Assembly (NCBI RefSeq): GCF_015710575.1
Contig: NZ_CP065373.1
Span: 682,001 to 746,000 of the forward strand
Direction: 5' to 3'
Length of the DNA: 64,000 bases
From: Mycolicibacterium mengxianglii
GTDB lineage: Bacteria; Actinomycetota; Actinomycetes; Mycobacteriales; Mycobacteriaceae
Part shown: positions 16,848 to 25,409 of the stretch, in pieces
Layout of the letters: every line of letters begins with the position of its first letter
Numbering within the stretch: position 1 is the first letter of the stretch
Position numbers and translations under genes: made by a program
The notes under the pieces: model-generated
What the model saw: only the letters and a program-made list of their open reading frames with translations
Told to the model about the DNA's origin: nothing
Databases searched by the model: none

Positions 16848-17120
16848 CTAGCGGTTGCGCGCTGCATTGGCGCCGACGTACACCACGTAGGCGAGCCCAC
16901 CGATGGCGGCGAACTTGCGCGTCTTCGGGCTGACCATGGCAAGACCGATCGCGGTTTCGAAGCTGCCGTTGGCGTAGATGTGCTTGCGGGTGTTGCGTGG
17001 GAACGCCGGCGCGGTAAACGACTCGAACACCTGCGGGCGCAGGAAATGCGACACACCGGTGGCGGCCAGCCCCAGTCCGGCGATGCTCGGGATACGTGAA
17101 CTCTGCTTCTGTGCAGTCAT
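16848..17120 (-). CDS. Small membrane protein, 90 aa, DoxX-like
   Basis: 90 residues with two or three hydrophobic stretches (IAGLGLAATGVSHFLRP, FETAIGLAMVSPKTRKFA, IGGLAYVVYVGANAA). The GVSHFLRP and NGSFETAIGLAM patterns resemble the short DoxX-like/DUF4267-type membrane proteins of mycobacteria. It follows the Baeyer-Villiger monooxygenase by 16 bp on the same strand and is probably co-transcribed. The function is unknown; DoxX-type proteins have been linked to redox homeostasis at the membrane. Confidence 0.68.
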   Translation of the reverse strand: MTAQKQSSRIPSIAGLGLAATGVSHFLRPQVFESFTAPAFPRNTRKHIYANGSFETAIGLAMVSPKTRKFAAIGGLAYVVYVGANAARNR

Positions 17121-17136
17121 CGAAAAACGCTTTCTC

Positions 17137-18627
17137 TCAGGCGATCCGGTAGTCCGACAAAGGGAATTCCGAGGCTTCCTCGATGGCGTCCTGCGTGGAC
17201 ATCGGTCGCAGCAGGCTCGGTTCGCCCTTCGGGTTGAAATAATAGGACCGCGACGAGGCGCAGTTACCCAGGGTCCACAGTGAGTCGCCGAGCAGCTCGG
17301 TCATCCGGTCCAGATAGGCGGTATTGGCCTCTTCGGTGACTTCGAAGGTGCTCGCACCTCGGCGCTTGACTTCGCCGAACAGCCGGTCCATCAACCGCAT
17401 CTGATATTCCATCGTGTTGAAGAAGTTCAATCCGAGGAATGCGTAGGGGCTGGCCAGGCTGAGGTAATTCGGGAAGTACGGCATCGACACGCCCTGATAG
17501 GCCTGGAACCTGGTTTCGCGCCACCACTTTCCGAGATTGCGGCCCTGCCGACCGACGACCTCGATGGCTGGGAAGTTGGCTTCCCACAGGTCGAAACCGG
17601 TGGCCAGCACCAGGGTGTCGATGACGGTCTTGGTGCCGTCGGAGTTGACGATCCCATCGGTTGCGATGTGATCGATGCCGTCACTCTGCAGGTGCACGTG
17701 GGGCTTGGTGAACGTGCGGAAGTAGCTGTTGGAGAATGTCGGCCGCTTGCAGCCGATGTCGTAGTCGGGGGTGAGTCTGCGGCGCAGTTCTTTGTCGCGG
17801 ATCTGCAGGAACTGGTTGATCTTGCAGAGGTCCATCGCGGAGATGTTGAGCCGGCGGAACAGTGGGACGTTGTAGTGCACCACGCCGACGTTGATCATCA
17901 GCTCGTAGATGGTGTCGGTGATGGCCCGGATCGCCCGCTGCGTCCACGGCAAGCGGGAGAACAGCCGCTTGGCGCGGTCGGAGAAGTGGAAGTCGAGTTT
18001 GGGTGCCACCCAGATCGGGGTGCGCTGGTACACCGTCAGGTCGGCCGCGGACTTGGCCAGTTCGGGGATCAACTGCACGGCGGTGGCGCCGGTGCCGATG
18101 ACCGCGACCCGTTCGCCGGCGGGGTTGTAGTTGTCGTCCCATTCGGTGGTGTGGACGATCTTGCCGGCGAAGTCTGCGATGCCTTTGATGTCGGGGAGCC
18201 TTGGTTGGGACAAGAATCCGGTCGCGGTGATGAGGTAGCGGGCCGACAAGGTGTCACCGCCGGCCAGGGCGACGCGCCACAACGAGGCGTCCTCGTCCCA
18301 GCGGGCGCTCTCTACCGTGGTGTTGAACCGGATGTGTCGCCGCACGTCGTATTTGTCGGCCACGTCGTCGGCGTACTTCTTGATCTCGGTCCCGGTGGAG
18401 AACAGCCGCGACCAGTTCGGGTTGGGTTCGAAGAAGTAGGAGTACGTGGTGGTGGGGACGTCGACGGCAAGGCCGGGGTAGTGGTTGACGTACCACGTCC
18501 CGCCCAGGTCGTCTTCGCGGTCCAGCAGGACGAAATCGCGGAATCCGAGTCGTTTGAGCTGGATCGCGGCGCCGATACCGGCGAATCCGGCGCCGACGAT
18601 GACGACGTCCAATTGCTCCGAAGGCAT
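17137..18627 (-). CDS. Baeyer-Villiger-type flavin monooxygenase
   Basis: 496 residues. The N-terminal FAD Rossmann motif is VVIVGAGFAGIGAAIQLKR. The Baeyer-Villiger fingerprint FxGxxxHxxxW is present as FAGKIVHTTEW. The NADPH-binding motif is VAVIGTGATAVQLIPELA. These enzymes insert oxygen next to a ketone or oxidise sulfur, using FAD and NADPH; mycobacterial relatives include EthA and MymA. The substrate is unknown. A 20-bp palindrome 17 bp upstream of the start is the likely operator. The 90-aa membrane protein downstream probably shares its transcript. Confidence 0.92.
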   Translation of the reverse strand: MPSEQLDVVIVGAGFAGIGAAIQLKRLGFRDFVLLDREDDLGGTWYVNHYPGLAVDVPTTTYSYFFEPNPNWSRLFSTGTEIKKYADDVADKYDVRRHIRFNTTVESARWDEDASLWRVALAGGDTLSARYLITATGFLSQPRLPDIKGIADFAGKIVHTTEWDDNYNPAGERVAVIGTGATAVQLIPELAKSAADLTVYQRTPIWVAPKLDFHFSDRAKRLFSRLPWTQRAIRAITDTIYELMINVGVVHYNVPLFRRLNISAMDLCKINQFLQIRDKELRRRLTPDYDIGCKRPTFSNSYFRTFTKPHVHLQSDGIDHIATDGIVNSDGTKTVIDTLVLATGFDLWEANFPAIEVVGRQGRNLGKWWRETRFQAYQGVSMPYFPNYLSLASPYAFLGLNFFNTMEYQMRLMDRLFGEVKRRGASTFEVTEEANTAYLDRMTELLGDSLWTLGNCASSRSYYFNPKGEPSLLRPMSTQDAIEEASEFPLSDYRIA

Positions 18628-18643
18628 GCGACGACGATACCTT

Positions 18644-18663
18644 AACTTACTCGCGGGTAAGTT
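18644..18663. promoter_or_regulatory. 20-bp palindrome AACTTACTCGCGGGTAAGTT, likely operator of the monooxygenase
   Basis: Seven-base arms AACTTAC/GTAAGTT flank TCGCGG, whose CGCG centre is symmetric. The site is 17 bp upstream of the start codon, where a bound repressor would block initiation. The TTAC-CGCG-GTAA layout resembles the site before the P450 gene at 3644. Confidence 0.6.
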
Positions 18664-18678
18664 CTGAGCGAGGGGGAG

Positions 18679-19302
18679 TCAGGGTGAATGCATGACCCGA
18701 AGCGCCGCATCGACGGCGAGCGTCGGGACATCCAGCGTCTTGGAGCCCAGGTCGTGGCGGGCGCCGGTGATCTCGACGATCTCGGCGGGACCACCCACCA
18801 GGCTCGCCGCGGCCCTCAGCTCATCGATCGAGCCGAACGGGTCGGCGGTGCCGTGGGTGAACACCGTAGGCACCGCGATGTCCGGCAGATGCTCGGTCCG
18901 CGCACGTTCGGGCTTGCCGGGTGGATGCAGCGGATAAGAGAACAGAGTCAACACCGCCAGCTCGACGGACCCTGCGGCCGCCACCATGGATGTCATCCGC
19001 CCGCCGTAGGAGTGACCACCGGCCAGCACCGGGCCGTCGGTCAGCGTGTGCGCGAACTCGATGGCCTCGACGATGCCCGCCTGATCGGTGGCCGCTGATC
19101 CCGACGGCGGGCCCTTCGGTCGGCGACGCCGGTACGGCAGGTTGTAGCGGATCGCCAACCAGCCCCGACGGGCCCACTCGTCGCACAGGCGAATCAGCAG
19201 CGGCGCATCCCGGCTGCCGCCGGCGCCGTGGGTGAGCATCACCGCGCCGTTAGCGGTGCCGTCCGGTTCGTGGGCGACGCCGGCAATATCGTCGAGGGTC
19301 AC
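18679..19302 (-). CDS. Alpha/beta hydrolase, dienelactone-hydrolase/Tex30-like
   Basis: 207 residues from GTG 19302, which overlaps the thiD stop codon (GTGA). The frame is open further upstream but that sequence lies inside thiD. Catalytic motifs are VMLTHGAGGSRDAP (oxyanion loop), GGHSYGGRMTS (Ser elbow), FTHGTADPFGS (Asp) and ARHDLG (His). M. tuberculosis has the same pair (Rv0421c next to thiD Rv0422c), so the association with thiamine synthesis is conserved. Its substrate is not known. A role in a phosphate-free or repair step is possible but unsupported by the sequence. Confidence 0.82.
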   Translation of the reverse strand: MTLDDIAGVAHEPDGTANGAVMLTHGAGGSRDAPLLIRLCDEWARRGWLAIRYNLPYRRRRPKGPPSGSAATDQAGIVEAIEFAHTLTDGPVLAGGHSYGGRMTSMVAAAGSVELAVLTLFSYPLHPPGKPERARTEHLPDIAVPTVFTHGTADPFGSIDELRAAASLVGGPAEIVEITGARHDLGSKTLDVPTLAVDAALRVMHSP

Positions 19303-20135
19303 TGGGCAAGCCTGAACAGCGCGCTGACCGGGCCGTGGCCGTGGCCCAGCGGATAGGCCGCCCGGATGCATTCGGTGACCCAGCCTTTTGCGAACTGGAC
19401 CGCATCAGGGACCGAATAGCCATGTGCCAGAGCGGATGCGGTGGCCGCCGCGAGGGTGTCTCCCGCTCCGTGGTCATGAGGAGTGTCGAGTCGATCGGTG
19501 GAGAACTCGTAGAAATCGGTGCCGTTGTAGAGCAGGTCCGCGCTGGTGGCCGACGTACGCAGGTGCCCGCCCTTGACCAGCGCCCACTGCGGTCCCAGGT
19601 CGTGTAGTGCACGCGCGGCATCACGTTGGGTCGCCTCGTCGACGACGTCGATGTCGACGAGCAGCCGCACCTCGTCGAGATTGGGCGTCACCAGCGTCGC
19701 GATCGGGAACAGCTCGGTCCGCATCGAACCGAGTGCACTCGGCCGCAGCAGCGGGTCACCGTGCATCGAGGCGCATACCGGGTCGACGACCAGGGGGACG
19801 GTGCCGTGCAAACCTTCGGCACGCCACGTGTCGGACACCGTTGTGATGATCTCCGATGACGCCAGCATGCCGGTTTTGGCGGCTCCGATGCCGATGTCGG
19901 TGACCACCGCGCTGATCTGTCCCGCGACGATGTCGACGGGAATCTCGTGGAAGGACTTCACGGTGACCGAGTTCTGCACCGTCACCGCGGTGACCGTGAC
20001 GCAGCTGTGTATGCCGAGTAAGGCAAACGTCCGCATATCGGCCTCGATGCCGGCACCGCCCCCGGAGTCGGAGCCGGCGATCGTCATCACCCGTGGCGGC
20101 GTCTGGCCCGGCGGCGTCAACGGGAGGAAGCGCAT
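19299..20135 (-). CDS. thiD: Hydroxymethylpyrimidine / phosphomethylpyrimidine kinase
   Basis: About 278 residues. The ribokinase-like fold opens with RVMTIAGSDSGGGAGIEADM, the HMP-binding start of ThiD. It has VPLVVDPVCASMHGDPLL and closes with the anion-hole motif DHGAGDTLAAATASALA. It phosphorylates HMP and HMP-P to HMP-PP for thiamine synthesis in the cytoplasm. ATG 20135 is taken as the start; GTG 20150 is an alternative. A TPP riboswitch precedes it on the same strand, so it is repressed by thiamine pyrophosphate. Unlike M. tuberculosis, no thiC lies between the riboswitch and thiD. Confidence 0.93.
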   Translation of the reverse strand: MRFLPLTPPGQTPPRVMTIAGSDSGGGAGIEADMRTFALLGIHSCVTVTAVTVQNSVTVKSFHEIPVDIVAGQISAVVTDIGIGAAKTGMLASSEIITTVSDTWRAEGLHGTVPLVVDPVCASMHGDPLLRPSALGSMRTELFPIATLVTPNLDEVRLLVDIDVVDEATQRDAARALHDLGPQWALVKGGHLRTSATSADLLYNGTDFYEFSTDRLDTPHDHGAGDTLAAATASALAHGYSVPDAVQFAKGWVTECIRAAYPLGHGHGPVSALFRLAQ

Positions 20136-20212
20136 GTTCTGGCTCACCACGACGATTCTGCCAAGGGTGGGGACACGGCGGCGGTCGTTGTCGTTACCGG
20201 AACCACACTCAT

Positions 20213-20306
20213 CACTTCACTCCCTACGCCGGCATTACCCGGTCAGGTTCCTACGGTCGACGGCCCTATAGCCGTCCTCTCAGCGCACTGGGTGTGCACT
20301 CCCGTG
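20213..20306 (-). promoter_or_regulatory. TPP riboswitch (THI element) upstream of thiD
   Basis: On the minus strand the conserved blocks are in order: GGGAGTGC (P1/P2 region), GCTGAGAGGA, a variable stem ACGGCTATAGGGCCGT, GACCGTAGGAACCTGA, and CCGGGTAATGCCGGCGTAGGGA. These are the signature bulges of the TPP aptamer. The element ends about 80 bases before the thiD start, leaving room for an expression platform. Confidence 0.93.
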
Positions 20307-20470
20307 TGGGTTACGCATTCAACTTAGCGCAGCGCCCGACTGCGGTAGACGGGGAACAGGAATTGCCGCGCCGTGGTTTGCATAGGTAACGTATATATTC
20401 TTCGGCCCGCAGCGCAGCGTGCCGTCGCTGATTTTCCTGCTGACGACACCGATACGAATCGAAGACGCCG

Positions 20471-22222
20471 ATGACTGCCGAGCTCACGACGCCCGGGAAC
20501 GACACCAGCCTGAACGACACCGCGAGCCGTCGGGTCCGGATGGATCACGAACACCCCCGCTACAAGTGGATCGTCCTGTCCAACACCACCTTGGGCACGC
20601 TGCTGGCCACGATCAACGCCTCGATCGTGCTGATCTCACTACCCGCAATCTTCCGCGGCATCGACCTCAACCCGCTGGCCCCCGGCAACGTCAGCTACCT
20701 GCTGTGGATGCTGATGGGGTACCTGGTGGTGACAGCGGTGCTGGTGGTGCCGTTCGGCCGACTCGGTGACATGCTCGGCCGCGTCCGCATCTACAACTAC
20801 GGCTTCGTGGTGTTCACCGTGGCCGCGGTCGCGTTGTCGTTCGACCCATTCCATCTCGACGGTGGTGCGATCTGGCTGATCGCCTGGCGCGTCGTCCAAG
20901 GCGTCGGCGGTGCCATGCTGATGTCGTCGTCGTCGGCCATCCTGACCGACGCGTTCCCGGCCAATCAGCGCGGCATGGCGCTGGGCGTAAACATGGTCTC
21001 CGCCGTCGCCGGATCGTTCCTGGGCCTGCTGATCGGCGGCTTCCTGTCCGAGTGGCACTGGCAGGCGATCTTCTGGGTCGGCGTTCCGATCGGCTTGGTC
21101 GGCACCGTGTGGAGCGTGCGCTCCCTGAAGGAACTCGGCTCCCGCACTCCCGGGCGCATCGACTGGGCCGGCACGCTGACCTTCGGGATCGGCTTGACCG
21201 TCCTGCTCATCGGCATCACCTACGGGATCCAGCCCTACGGCAACTCCACGACCGGCTGGACGAACCCCATGGTGCTCGGCGCGATCGGCCTCGGCGTGGC
21301 TCTACTGGTCCTCTTCTGCTTCGTCGAGATGAAGGTGGCGCAGCCGATGGTGGACATCCGCCTGTTCAAATCGGCGTCCTTCGGGATGGGCAACCTCGCC
21401 GGCCTGATGTCCTCTGTCGGCCGCGGCGGCCTGCAGTTCATGCTCATCATCTGGCTGCAGGGAATCTGGCTGCCGTTGCACGGCTACAGCTTTGAGTCGA
21501 CGCCGTTGTGGGCCGGTATCTACCTACTGCCGATCACCTTTGGTTTCCTGCTTGCCGGTCCGATCGCCGGGTCGTTGTCCGACCGGTTCGGTGCGCGTCC
21601 GTTCACTGTCGGCGGCATGCTGCTGATGGCGGTGACATTCGTTGCGCTACTACTGATTCCGGTGAACTTCGACTACTGGATGTTCGCCGTCATCGTGTTC
21701 CTGAACGGACTGGGCGGCGGTATCTTCACCGCACCCAACACCGCGGCCATCATGTCGAGCGTTCCCGCCTCCCAGCGTGGATCCGCTTCGGGGGTGCGTG
21801 GCACGTTCTTCAACGCCGGGTCCTCGTTGTCCATCGGCATCTTCTTCTCGCTGATGATCGTCGGGCTGGCCAATACGTTGCCGTCGGCATTGTCCAGCGG
21901 CCTGCAGGCCCAGGGGGTGTCCGCCGACGTGGCGCACGACGTGTCCAGCCTGCCGCCGGTCGGCAGCCTGTTCGCGGCATTCCTCGGATACAACCCGATG
22001 GCAGAGTTGCTCGAGCCATCCCATGCGTTGCAGCAACCCGGGGTGAACGCCGCCGAACTCACCGGGCAGACGTTCTTCCCCCAGCTGATCACCCAGCCGT
22101 TCCATTCGGGACTCACCGTGGTGTTCATTGCGGCTGCCGTGATGATGGTGCTCGGCGCCATCGCCTCGTGGATGTCGCCGGGCCGGTACGCCGACGCCCC
22201 CGGCGCCGACAACGCCGCCTGA
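20471..22222 (+). CDS. MFS drug-efflux transporter, DHA2 (14-TM) family
   Basis: 583 residues with about 14 hydrophobic segments. Motif A-like GRLGDMLGRVRIYNYGF and the DHA2 features TLGTLLATINASIVLISLPAI (helix 1) and MLMSSSSAILTDAFP (helix 4, antiporter region) are seen. The second half repeats motif A as GSLSDRFGARPF. Such carriers export drugs or lipophilic metabolites with protons. The gene is followed 61 bp later by an ABC exporter pair in the same direction. An AT-rich GTATATATTC at 20391-20400 may be a -10 element. Confidence 0.9.
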   Translation: MTAELTTPGNDTSLNDTASRRVRMDHEHPRYKWIVLSNTTLGTLLATINASIVLISLPAIFRGIDLNPLAPGNVSYLLWMLMGYLVVTAVLVVPFGRLGDMLGRVRIYNYGFVVFTVAAVALSFDPFHLDGGAIWLIAWRVVQGVGGAMLMSSSSAILTDAFPANQRGMALGVNMVSAVAGSFLGLLIGGFLSEWHWQAIFWVGVPIGLVGTVWSVRSLKELGSRTPGRIDWAGTLTFGIGLTVLLIGITYGIQPYGNSTTGWTNPMVLGAIGLGVALLVLFCFVEMKVAQPMVDIRLFKSASFGMGNLAGLMSSVGRGGLQFMLIIWLQGIWLPLHGYSFESTPLWAGIYLLPITFGFLLAGPIAGSLSDRFGARPFTVGGMLLMAVTFVALLLIPVNFDYWMFAVIVFLNGLGGGIFTAPNTAAIMSSVPASQRGSASGVRGTFFNAGSSLSIGIFFSLMIVGLANTLPSALSSGLQAQGVSADVAHDVSSLPPVGSLFAAFLGYNPMAELLEPSHALQQPGVNAAELTGQTFFPQLITQPFHSGLTVVFIAAAVMMVLGAIASWMSPGRYADAPGADNAA

Positions 22223-22247
22223 GTCAGGGCGTGGCCGCAGTCTCGAC

Positions 22248-22273
22248 GTAGCCGACCGCAGGCGAGCGGCTAC
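22248..22273. terminator. Weak stem-loop between MFS and ABC genes
   Basis: GTAGCCG and CGGCTAC form a 7-bp stem with a 12-base loop in the 61-bp gap. It may attenuate or separate transcription of the two units. Confidence 0.3.
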
Positions 22274-22283
22274 CGTCGGAGCC

Positions 22284-23237
22284 ATGTCCGAGGCAGCCAT
22301 CGAGGCGATCGACCTGGTGAAGAGATTCGGTGGGCAGACCGCCGTCGACGGCATCAGCTTCAGCGTGCCCCAGGGCACGGTGCTGGGGCTGCTGGGGCCC
22401 AACGGGGCTGGGAAGACCACGACCGTGCGGATGATGACCACCCTCACCGCGCCCACCAGCGGGACGGCGCGGGTGGCCGGGTTCGACGTGCTGCGCGACC
22501 CCGACCAGGTGCGCCGCAACATGGGGCTGACGGGACAGGCCGCCACCGTCGACGAGCTGCTGACCGGCCGGGAGAACATCCGGATGATCGGCAGCCTCTA
22601 CGGCATGCGGCGCAAGGACCTCGATCGCCTCGGTGATCAACTGCTGCAGCAGTTCTCCATCGCCGATGCAGCCGACCGCGTGGTCAAGGGGTACTCCGGC
22701 GGTATGCGGCGCCGGCTCGACCTCGCGGTCAGCCTGATCGCCGCCCCGCCGGTGCTGTTCCTGGATGAGCCGACCACCGGATTGGACCCGCGGTCCCGTA
22801 GCGAGCTGTGGGTGGTGCTGCGCGAACTGGTCGCCGGTGGCACCACCTTGCTGCTGACCACCCAGTACCTCGAGGAGGCCGACCAACTGGCCGACCGGAT
22901 CGTCGTCGTCGACCGCGGTCGGATCATTGCCGCGGGTACGCCGCTGGAGCTCAAAGAGCAGGCGGGTAACGCCAGCCTGGTCGTGACCGTCTCACACGCG
23001 GCGGACCTGCCGGCTGCGCAGTCGATCATCGCCAGGACCGGTGTCGAGGTGCATGTCGACGTCGGCGCCCGCCGGCTCACCGCCTCGGCAGAGGGTCTCG
23101 ACGAGATGACCCGGGTGGCCGGGTGGCTGCGCGACAGCCGGATCGAGGTCGACGACATCGGCTTGGCCAGACCCAGCCTCGATGACGTGTTCCTTTCGCT
23201 GACCGGACACACCGCCGAACAGGAGGCCACGCTATGA
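22284..23237 (+). CDS. ABC transporter ATP-binding protein, DrrA-like
   Basis: 317 residues. Walker A is LLGPNGAGKTTTVRM, the signature YSGGMRRRLDLA, Walker B VLFLDEPTTGLDP, and the H-loop follows TTLLLTTQYLEEADQ. The C-terminal extension of about 85 residues (to PSLDDVFLSLTGH) is typical of the DrrA/daunorubicin-resistance branch. It energises export through the permease encoded next, whose start overlaps this gene's stop by 4 bp (ATGA at 23234). The exported compound is unknown. Confidence 0.92.
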   Translation: MSEAAIEAIDLVKRFGGQTAVDGISFSVPQGTVLGLLGPNGAGKTTTVRMMTTLTAPTSGTARVAGFDVLRDPDQVRRNMGLTGQAATVDELLTGRENIRMIGSLYGMRRKDLDRLGDQLLQQFSIADAADRVVKGYSGGMRRRLDLAVSLIAAPPVLFLDEPTTGLDPRSRSELWVVLRELVAGGTTLLLTTQYLEEADQLADRIVVVDRGRIIAAGTPLELKEQAGNASLVVTVSHAADLPAAQSIIARTGVEVHVDVGARRLTASAEGLDEMTRVAGWLRDSRIEVDDIGLARPSLDDVFLSLTGHTAEQEATL

Positions 23238-24091
23238 CCGCCATCCAGACCGGCGGAGGTGCCGGCACCATCACCGGTCCGCGTCCGCAGACACGCCGCA
23301 CCTCGCTGGCATATCAGTCGTGGATCATGGTCAAACGCAACATGATCCACACGAAGCGGATGCCGGAGATGCTCTCCGACGTCACCGCGCAACCCATCAT
23401 GTTCGTGCTGTTGTTCGCCTTCGTCTTCGGCGCGTCCATCACCAACACCGGGGGAGCGTCCTACCGCGAGTTCCTGCTTCCGGGCATCCTGGCGCAGACG
23501 ATCGTGTTCTCGGCGTTCGTCGTCGCCTCCGGTATCACTGCCGACGTCGAAAAGGGCATCATCGACCGGTTCCGGTCCCTGCCGATCTCCCGCTCGTCAG
23601 TGCTGATCGGCCGCAGCATCGCCAGCCTCGTGCACTCGTCCATCGGCATCGTCGTCATGGCGATAACCGGCCTGGCGATCGGGTGGCGGATCCGCGGTGG
23701 CATCGGCGAAGCGGTGCTGGCGTTCGCCCTGGTGCTGATATTCGGCTTCGGCATCATCTGGTTCGGCATCCTGGTGGGCTCGCTGATGCGCTCGGTGGAG
23801 GCGGTCAACGGCGTGATGTTCACGGTGCTGTTCCCCGTCACGTTCCTGGCCAACACCTTCGTGCCGACCGGGCCGATGCCGCACTGGCTGCGGGTGATCG
23901 CCGAGTGGAATCCGGTCTCGTCGCTGGCGCAGGCCATGCGTGAACTGTGGGGCAACGGCCCCGCCGCGGCACCGGACGCCCAACTTCCGTTGCATCACCC
24001 GGTGTTGGCGACCATCCTGTGGTCGCTGGTGCTGACGGCGGTGTTCGCGCCGTTCGCGCTGCGCGCCTATGCGCGTCGCACCTCTGACTAG
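23234..24091 (+). CDS. ABC-2 type transporter permease, DrrB-like
   Basis: 285 residues with six hydrophobic segments. The pattern FREFLLPGIL-type (here YREFLLPGILAQTIVFSAF), the amphipathic EKGIIDRFRSLPISRSSVL and NTFVPTGPMPHWLRVIAEWNP matches DrrB/ABC-2 exporters. It forms the membrane part of the exporter with the ATPase at 22284 and is translationally coupled to it. MFS and ABC exporters side by side suggest a small efflux locus. Confidence 0.9.
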   Translation: MTAIQTGGGAGTITGPRPQTRRTSLAYQSWIMVKRNMIHTKRMPEMLSDVTAQPIMFVLLFAFVFGASITNTGGASYREFLLPGILAQTIVFSAFVVASGITADVEKGIIDRFRSLPISRSSVLIGRSIASLVHSSIGIVVMAITGLAIGWRIRGGIGEAVLAFALVLIFGFGIIWFGILVGSLMRSVEAVNGVMFTVLFPVTFLANTFVPTGPMPHWLRVIAEWNPVSSLAQAMRELWGNGPAAAPDAQLPLHHPVLATILWSLVLTAVFAPFALRAYARRTSD

Positions 24092-24123
24092 AGCGTGTTG
24101 GCTGGCGGCTCGAGGAGCAGGAC

Positions 24124-24151
24124 TCGACAACTGGGTATTGAGAACTATACT
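24124..24151 (+). promoter_or_regulatory. Probable promoter giving a leaderless transcript
   Basis: A TATACT -10 element at 24146-24151, with TCGACA 16 bp upstream, ends 7 bases before ATG 24159. Transcription would therefore start at or next to the start codon. Leaderless mRNAs are common in mycobacteria. Confidence 0.45.
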
Positions 24152-24158
24152 CAGCATC

Positions 24159-25195
24159 ATGCCGCCCAGGAAGATCTCCCCGCGCATCGCCGATCACCCC
24201 ACAGTGCGTGCCGTCCGCGCGCGACCCAGCAGCAAGCCGGGGATCATCGACGCGGACTGGCTCAGGCAGGTGTGTCTTGACGCAGGCGCCGATGACGCGG
24301 CGTTCGCCAGCGTCGCCAACCCTGACCTGGCCTCCGAGCAGGAGCACGTCGAGGCGGCACTGCCGGGAGCGCGGAGCTTCATCTCGCTGGTGGTGAAGAT
24401 GAACCGGGACAACGTGCGCTCGACCGCCCGCAGCGTCGCCAACCAGGAGTTTCACCGCAGCGGCGAGATCATCAACGAAGCGGCCCACCGGATCACCCGG
24501 ACGCTGCAGGACGGCGGCTACCGCGCGCTCAACCCGTCGGCTACCTTCCCGATGGAGATGGACCGTTTCCCGGGCCGCATCTGGGTGGTGGCGCACAAGC
24601 CGGTGGCGGTGGCGGCCGGGCTCGGTGTGATGGGCATCCACCGCAATGTGATCCACCCGAGGTTCGGCAACTTCATCCTGCTGGCCACCATCATGGTCGA
24701 CGCCGAGACACCGGTTACGGTGAGCCGCTGGACTATTCACCCTGTCTGGAGTGCAAGTTGTGCGTCGCTGCGTGTCCGATAGGCGCCATCGGCAAGGATG
24801 GGGAGTTCGACTTCCTGGCCTGTTCGGTGCACAACTACCGCGAGTTCATGGGCGGTTTCACCGACTGGGCGCAGACCATCGCCGACAGTGCTGACGCCGA
24901 CGATTTCCGTTCTCGGGTAACCGATTCCGAGAACGCCTCGATGTGGCAAAGCCTGTCCTTCAAGGCGAATTACAAAGCCGCCTATTGCCTGGCGGTCTGC
25001 CCGGCCGGCGAAGAGGTGATCGAGCCCTTCCTGGAGGACCGCAAGGGCTTCATGGACCGGGTGCTCAAGCCATTGCAGGACAAGGTGGAAACGCTGTACG
25101 TCCTCCCCAACTCAAAGGCCAAGGCGCACGCTGAGAAGCGGTATCCGCACAAGCCGGTGAAGGTGGTCGACAGCGGAGTTCGCGGCCGGCGCTAG
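24159..25195 (+). pseudogene. 4Fe-4S epoxyqueuosine-reductase-like protein, interrupted by a single-base frameshift
   Basis: ATG 24159 opens a frame that encodes QueG-like sequence (AAGLGVMGIHRNVIHPRFGN) up to about 24710. The homologous reading then continues one frame back as GYGEPLDYSPCLECKLCVAACP. This holds the CxxCxxCxxxCP ferredoxin motif and runs to the stop at 25193-25195, with a second cluster half, YCLAVCPAGEEV. The shift lies between 24707 and 24713 (GAGACACCGGTTAC). One missing base would restore a protein of about 345 residues. As given, the product ends before the iron-sulfur motif. It could be a real lesion or a sequencing error. It is related to QueG but shorter, so the substrate is uncertain. 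Confidence 0.78.
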
Positions 25196-25237
25196 TGACA
25201 ACCTGCGCTAGTAACAACCTGCGCTAGTAACAACCTG
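25190..25237. repeat. Three tandem copies of a 16-bp repeat
   Basis: CGCTAGTGACAACCTG is followed by two exact copies of CGCTAGTAACAACCTG. The first copy contains the TAG stop codon of the Fe-S gene. No function is evident. Confidence 0.85.
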
Positions 25238-25297
25238 CGCGAGCGTGCGTGTCCCCGCCCGCCGCGCCAACTGATTCTCGTGTTCTGCGCACGCTCG
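25238..25297 (+). repeat. 60-bp hairpin repeat, copy 1
   Basis: It begins CGCGAGCGTGCGTGTCCCCG and ends TCTGCGCACGCTCG. The ends are inverted (CGAGCGTGCG/CGCACGCTCG), so the unit can fold into a stem with a variable centre. A second copy of identical length is at 46059-46118. Confidence 0.75.
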
Positions 25298-25409
25298 TTG
25301 GCGGGCAAATGGGCCGGGCTGCCAGCGAACCGCGCGTCGGGTGCGCTGTGCTCGTGGGGTGCGAATCGCGCATCGGGTGCGAATCTCTCGTCGGCTGCGC
25401 TACCGCGTT

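Noticed and set aside
20378..20399. TTGCAT and TATATT as a promoter for the MFS gene
   Set aside because: The two hexamers are only 10 bp apart, too close for a sigma-A promoter. Only the -10-like element is mentioned.
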